DNA from: JAICLL01 sp035252155
GTDB lineage: Bacteria; Planctomycetota; Planctomycetia; Pirellulales; JAICIG01
DNA length: 9,666 nucleotides
Direction of reading: 5' to 3'
Assembly (NCBI GenBank): GCA_035252155.1
Contig: DATFDL010000245.1
Coordinates: 1-9,666 of the forward strand
Shown piece after piece: positions 7,863 to 9,666 of the stretch. The notes beneath the pieces are model-generated. The model was not told where the DNA came from. It saw only the letters and a program-made list of their open reading frames with translations, and ran no database searches. Each line of letters starts with the position of its first letter. Positions within the stretch are counted from its first letter, which is position 1. The position numbers and the translations under genes are program-made.

Positions 7863-7903
7863 AAAAATGCCGCCCGGCGGGAGAACCGATTCCCGCCGAG
7901 CGG
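7863..7903 (-). terminator. intrinsic terminator of the Gly/Cys-rich protein gene
   Basis: On the minus strand CCGCTCGGCGGGA (7903-7891) pairs with TCCCGCCGGGCGG (7882-7870) over 13 bp with one G-T pair, then CATTTTT follows. It lies 31 nt past the stop codon at 7934 and would also keep this transcript from entering the rRNA promoter. Confidence 0.8.
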
Positions 7904-7933
7904 TTTATCGAACTCGTATGGCCCGCCGCGAAA

Positions 7934-8266
7934 TCAGGCGCCCGGCTCGGGGGCGGGCGGCGGGGGCGGTGCATTGACGTCCCCGGCACCCGGCGCGTTG
8001 CCCGCACCTGGAGCGTACGAGCCGCCCGGCTGGTTCGAGTAACCCTGGCCAACATTGGAGCCGCCACTCGCGGCGCTGTAGCCGCAGCCCCCCGAGTAAC
8101 CGCAGCCCGCTTGACTGCCGCAGCCGCCAGAGTAGGTCTGGCAGCAACCGCTGCTATAGCCGCCCCGTCGAGCGCGTCGGCTCCGGCGCATCCGCGCCTC
8201 GGCCGTATCGGCCAGCGTCAGCATCACCAACGCTAGCAGTAGCAGCATCGTTCCAATACGTCGCAT
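7934..8266 (-). CDS. secreted Gly/Cys/Tyr-rich small protein, 110 aa
   Basis: I start the gene at ATG 8266 because GAAGGA stands 5 nt before it and a signal peptide follows at once: MRRIGTMLLLLALVMLTLADTAEA (residues 1-24, cleavage probably after AEA). A basic patch RMRRSRRARR follows, then a low-complexity Gly/Ser/Tyr stretch with five Cys (CC, then three single C in GGCG, GCGY and GGCGY contexts), then a Gly/Ala/Pro tail with six consecutive prolines before EPGA. An upstream in-frame start at 8401 exists, but it would bury the signal peptide. Similar short exported low-complexity proteins are common in planctomycetes; their role is unknown and an envelope or surface function is a guess. The odd Cys number would allow intermolecular disulfides. 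It has its own promoter and terminator, so it is a single-gene unit. Confidence 0.75.
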   Translation of the reverse strand: MRRIGTMLLLLALVMLTLADTAEARMRRSRRARRGGYSSGCCQTYSGGCGSQAGCGYSGGCGYSAASGGSNVGQGYSNQPGGSYAPGAGNAPGAGDVNAPPPPPAPEPGA

Positions 8267-8355
8267 TTTTCCTTCTCCTGTGAGTAAAAAAAGTATCCGT
8301 GCCCCCGCAACTCCCTCGTTGCCGGCGATACGGGCCGCCGGCAGGCGACCGGGCC

Positions 8356-8383
8356 ACTCTAGCAAATGAAAAAAATCCCGCAA
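8356..8383 (-). promoter_or_regulatory. promoter of the Gly/Cys-rich protein gene
   Basis: TTGCGG (8383-8378), 16-nt spacer with a T-run, then TAGAGT (8361-8356). The -10 context TTTGCTAGAGTGG closely resembles the rRNA promoter context GTTGCTAGAATACC. The predicted leader is about 85 nt and contains a GCCGGCG/CGCCGGC hairpin. Confidence 0.55.
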
Positions 8384-8414
8384 CGATAAAGTCTGTGCCA
8401 ATTGCCCAAAGTAA

Positions 8415-8446
8415 GGGGTCGGGATTCAGGGGTCGGGGGTCAGGGG
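8415..8446 (+). repeat. G-tract repeat, left member of an inverted pair
   Basis: Successive GGGGTC/GGGATTC-type units give five runs of three or more G within 32 nt on the + strand, enough for a G-quadruplex. It is the inverted counterpart of 8622-8655. The 175 bp between the two repeats hold no ORF, RNA gene or promoter that I can support. Confidence 0.7.
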
Positions 8447-8621
8447 AGCTGGATCGACTCAATGCGATAATCGCTTGTCGCATGGTCGCGACGGTGGCCA
8501 GCGGTGGGACGGCGATCGAGAACGAGCGATACGCACACAACTTCCCTACCTCTAAGCATTTACATTAAACGCCAAGAATCACGGCATCGAGAATGCGTCG
8601 AACAAAAACGGAGAAATAAAA

Positions 8622-8655
8622 CCCCTGATCCCCGACCCCCGAATCCTGACCCCTG
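8622..8655 (-). repeat. G-tract repeat, right member of an inverted pair
   Basis: CCCCTGATCCCCGACCCCCG and following bases are the complement of the repeat type at 8415-8446, so the G-tracts are on the minus strand. Units resemble the GGGGTCAGGGGTC intergenic repeats I know from planctomycetes. Confidence 0.7.
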
Positions 8656-8669
8656 TCCCTCCCAAACGG

Positions 8670-8733
8670 GGTTTGCCTATCAACAAATTTCACCCCTTCC
8701 CCCCTCCTGTTGCTAGGCAACCCCAGGCAAACC
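8670..8733 (+). promoter_or_regulatory. possible alternative hairpins in the leader of the 93-aa gene
   Basis: GGTTTGCCT (8670-8678) is complementary to AGGCAAACC (8725-8733), just before the ribosome binding site, and also to most of TAGGCAACCCC (8714-8724). The two pairings exclude each other. Whether this region is transcribed is not known. Confidence 0.3.
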
Positions 8734-8750
8734 AACTAGGATTTTCTTAT

Positions 8751-9032
8751 ATGAAACGCTTCACACTCATTGCCGCGCTGCTCGGCACTTTGCTCGTCGC
8801 CGGCGACTCCAGCTCACAGGCGGCGTATGTCGTTCGTCGCCCGGCCGCCCGTGTCGCCCGTCGCGTGGTTGCTCCTTACCGGCCGCGATACATTGGCCCG
8901 CGCTACTATGGGCCGCGGCCCGGCTATTACCGCCCCGGCTACTATCGCGGCATCGGCCCCGCGTGGTACGGCCCCGGCTTCTACGGTCCGGGCTTGGGCT
9001 TTGGACCGGGCGTGGCGGTCGGCGTGTTCTAG
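8751..9032 (+). CDS. secreted Pro/Tyr/Gly/Arg-rich small protein, 93 aa
   Basis: The ATG at 8751 is preceded by TAGGA with 9 nt spacing and followed by a clear signal peptide, MKRFTLIAALLGTLLVAGDSSSQAA (residues 1-25). An upstream in-frame start at 8673 would add residues before the signal peptide and is unlikely. The mature part starts with an Arg/Val-rich stretch (VVRRPAARVARRVVAPY), followed by short Pro-Gly-Tyr repeats such as RYYGPRPGYYRPGYY and YGPGFYGPGLGFGPG. The mature protein is strongly basic, without Cys, and probably extracytoplasmic. Proteins of this style are frequent in planctomycetes and are usually annotated as hypothetical; a cell-envelope role is only a guess. It faces away from the other small secreted protein gene, with the inverted G-tract repeats between them. 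Confidence 0.75.
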   Translation: MKRFTLIAALLGTLLVAGDSSSQAAYVVRRPAARVARRVVAPYRPRYIGPRYYGPRPGYYRPGYYRGIGPAWYGPGFYGPGLGFGPGVAVGVF

Positions 9033-9133
9033 ACCTGTCTCGCAACCGCCGCCATTGGACATCTCGCAGCCAACTAGCCGCCTCCGTGCGTTGTTAAGAT
9101 CGAAGGGCAAAGCGAGGCGTGAGAGATTGATCG

Positions 9134-9481
9134 CTATTTCGGTTCGCCGGCGGCATCGTAGGCGGGCGGCACATAAAAGTTGATGGTGACCAGCGAGCGC
9201 CTGCCCGTATTGCGGATTTGATGGAGCTCGCCTTTTTCGATCAGCAACAGCGAATGGGCTGCGAGCTTGACGCGCCGCAGCGCGCCGCGGCGCTTGCCGA
9301 TCAGCGCTTCTCCCGTGCCGGAGATGACAAACAGCCATTGCTCGCAACGGGGATGCTCGTTGCTCGGCTCGTTGTCGCTGGTGGCGCCGGGTCGCAATGT
9401 CATCTTCGCCGCCTGCGCGCCGCGCGTCGCCGTCAAGAGATCAAATTGGCCGCGATTCAGCCCGGTCTTGATATGTTTCAT
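9134..9481 (-). CDS. small single-domain cupin protein, 115 aa
   Basis: The protein has one cupin barrel. Motif 1 is SNEHPRCEQWLFVISGTGEA (residues 40-59), where H43 and E47 would be metal ligands, but the usual H-x-H pair is reduced to one His (EHP). Motif 2 is LLLIEKGELHQIRNTG (78-93) with H86 and N91 at the conserved places. The length is typical for a cupin_2 protein. Start ATG at 9481 has AGGA about 10 nt upstream. Such cupins may bind a metal and act as small isomerases, dioxygenases or sensors; the substrate cannot be told from sequence. No signal peptide is present, so it is cytoplasmic. It lies on the opposite strand to the 93-aa gene (convergent, 101 nt apart) and 24 nt from a long inverted repeat. 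The gap 9033-9133 holds no clear terminator. Confidence 0.85.
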   Translation of the reverse strand: MKHIKTGLNRGQFDLLTATRGAQAAKMTLRPGATSDNEPSNEHPRCEQWLFVISGTGEALIGKRRGALRRVKLAAHSLLLIEKGELHQIRNTGRRSLVTINFYVPPAYDAAGEPK

Positions 9482-9504
9482 GCCGTGGTGTCCTGCCTGA
9501 TGGA

Positions 9505-9564
9505 AGGCAAAAAAATGTAGGGCAAAAAAATCTACTCATTTTTTTGCCCTCCATCTTTTTGCCT
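9505..9564. repeat. 27-bp near-perfect inverted repeat with A/T runs
   Basis: Left arm 9505-9531 and right arm 9538-9564 are complementary at 25 of 27 positions around a 6-nt loop (CTACTC). Each arm itself contains two GGCAAAAA-type units. It lies upstream of the cupin gene. It may be a dispersed palindromic element or act as a terminator for a gene from the right; there is no clean T-run after the stem. Confidence 0.85.
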
Positions 9565-9590
9565 GTTTCGTCTCACGTATCGAGCTCCGG

Positions 9591-9665
9591 TCATCTTGAC
9601 GGAAGCGGATATTTCTTGCCCGGTTGCATGGCGTGGCCCCAGCTCAAAGTCTGAGCATCACGCAA
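9591..9665 (-). CDS. possible C-terminal end of a gene entering from the right
   Basis: The minus strand has an open frame of 24 codons to a TGA at 9591, reading LRDAQTLSWGHAMQPGKKYPLP near its end. The composition looks like ordinary protein, unlike the other frames here, but the stretch is too short to assign a family. If real, the palindrome at 9505-9564 would lie just past its end. Confidence 0.3.
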   Translation of the reverse strand: MRDAQTLSWGHAMQPGKKYPLPSR

Positions 9666-9666
9666 A

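Noticed and set aside
7617..8042. 141-codon plus-strand frame across the 16S leader and the Gly/Cys-rich gene
   Set aside because: It overlaps the boxA, promoter and terminator and is antisense to a gene with signal peptide and ribosome binding site.
8154..8568. Overlapping frames on both strands across the G-tract repeat
   Set aside because: Pro/Asp and Gly/Arg repeats in them come from translating the G-tract repeat; no start signals or domains.

Overview
The window comes from a planctomycete, probably of the Pirellulales type. The strongest evidence is the 16S rRNA gene. On the + strand it carries exact matches to what I recall as the Planctomycetes FISH probe Pla46 (7399-7416) and the EUB338-II probe (7130-7147). 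The protein families agree: a DUF1592-group cytochrome c protein, a DUF1552 remnant, an LEDR-motif extracellular protein and a DUF6941 protein. GC content is high, so many long antisense reading frames appear that are not genes.

Layout. 1-1295 (-): N-terminal 431 codons of a TIGR03118-type extracellular beta-propeller-like protein that runs off the left edge. 1296-1629: divergent intergenic region. 1630-4530 (+): exported 966-aa DUF1587/1595/1592/1588/1585 protein with two CxxCH motifs. 4538-4942 (-): C-terminal remnant of DUF1552, normally the partner of the DUF1592 protein, here facing it head-on. 4988-5203 (-) and 5184-5627 (-): a small unknown ORF overlapping the end of a DUF6941 gene. 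5738-5938: 16S trailer with two hairpins, one side of the processing stem and an intrinsic terminator. 5939-7461 (-): complete 16S rRNA with no tRNA, 23S or 5S beside it. 7462-7775: its long leader, boxA and promoter. 7934-8266 (-): secreted Gly/Cys/Tyr-rich 110-aa protein with its own promoter and terminator. 8415-8655: an inverted pair of G-tract repeats. 8751-9032 (+): secreted Pro/Tyr/Gly/Arg-rich 93-aa protein. 9134-9481 (-): small cupin. 9505-9564: near-perfect 27-bp inverted repeat. 9591-9665 (-): possible C-terminal end of another gene.

How the parts relate. The 16S gene is a self-contained transcription unit, as expected for planctomycetes with unlinked rRNA genes. A roughly 100-bp piece of its trailer is present a second time at 4826-4928, and its edge coincides with the point where DUF1552 homology stops. 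This suggests that a rearrangement involving an rRNA trailer cut the DUF1552 gene and left it convergent with DUF1592. I see no defence system, integrase, transposase, CRISPR array or tRNA. The most unusual material is RNA and repeat structure: the duplicated trailer with an apparently compensated hairpin, an rRNA 3'-end mimic in the trailer, and an in-frame repeat-like insertion in the DUF1592 protein.
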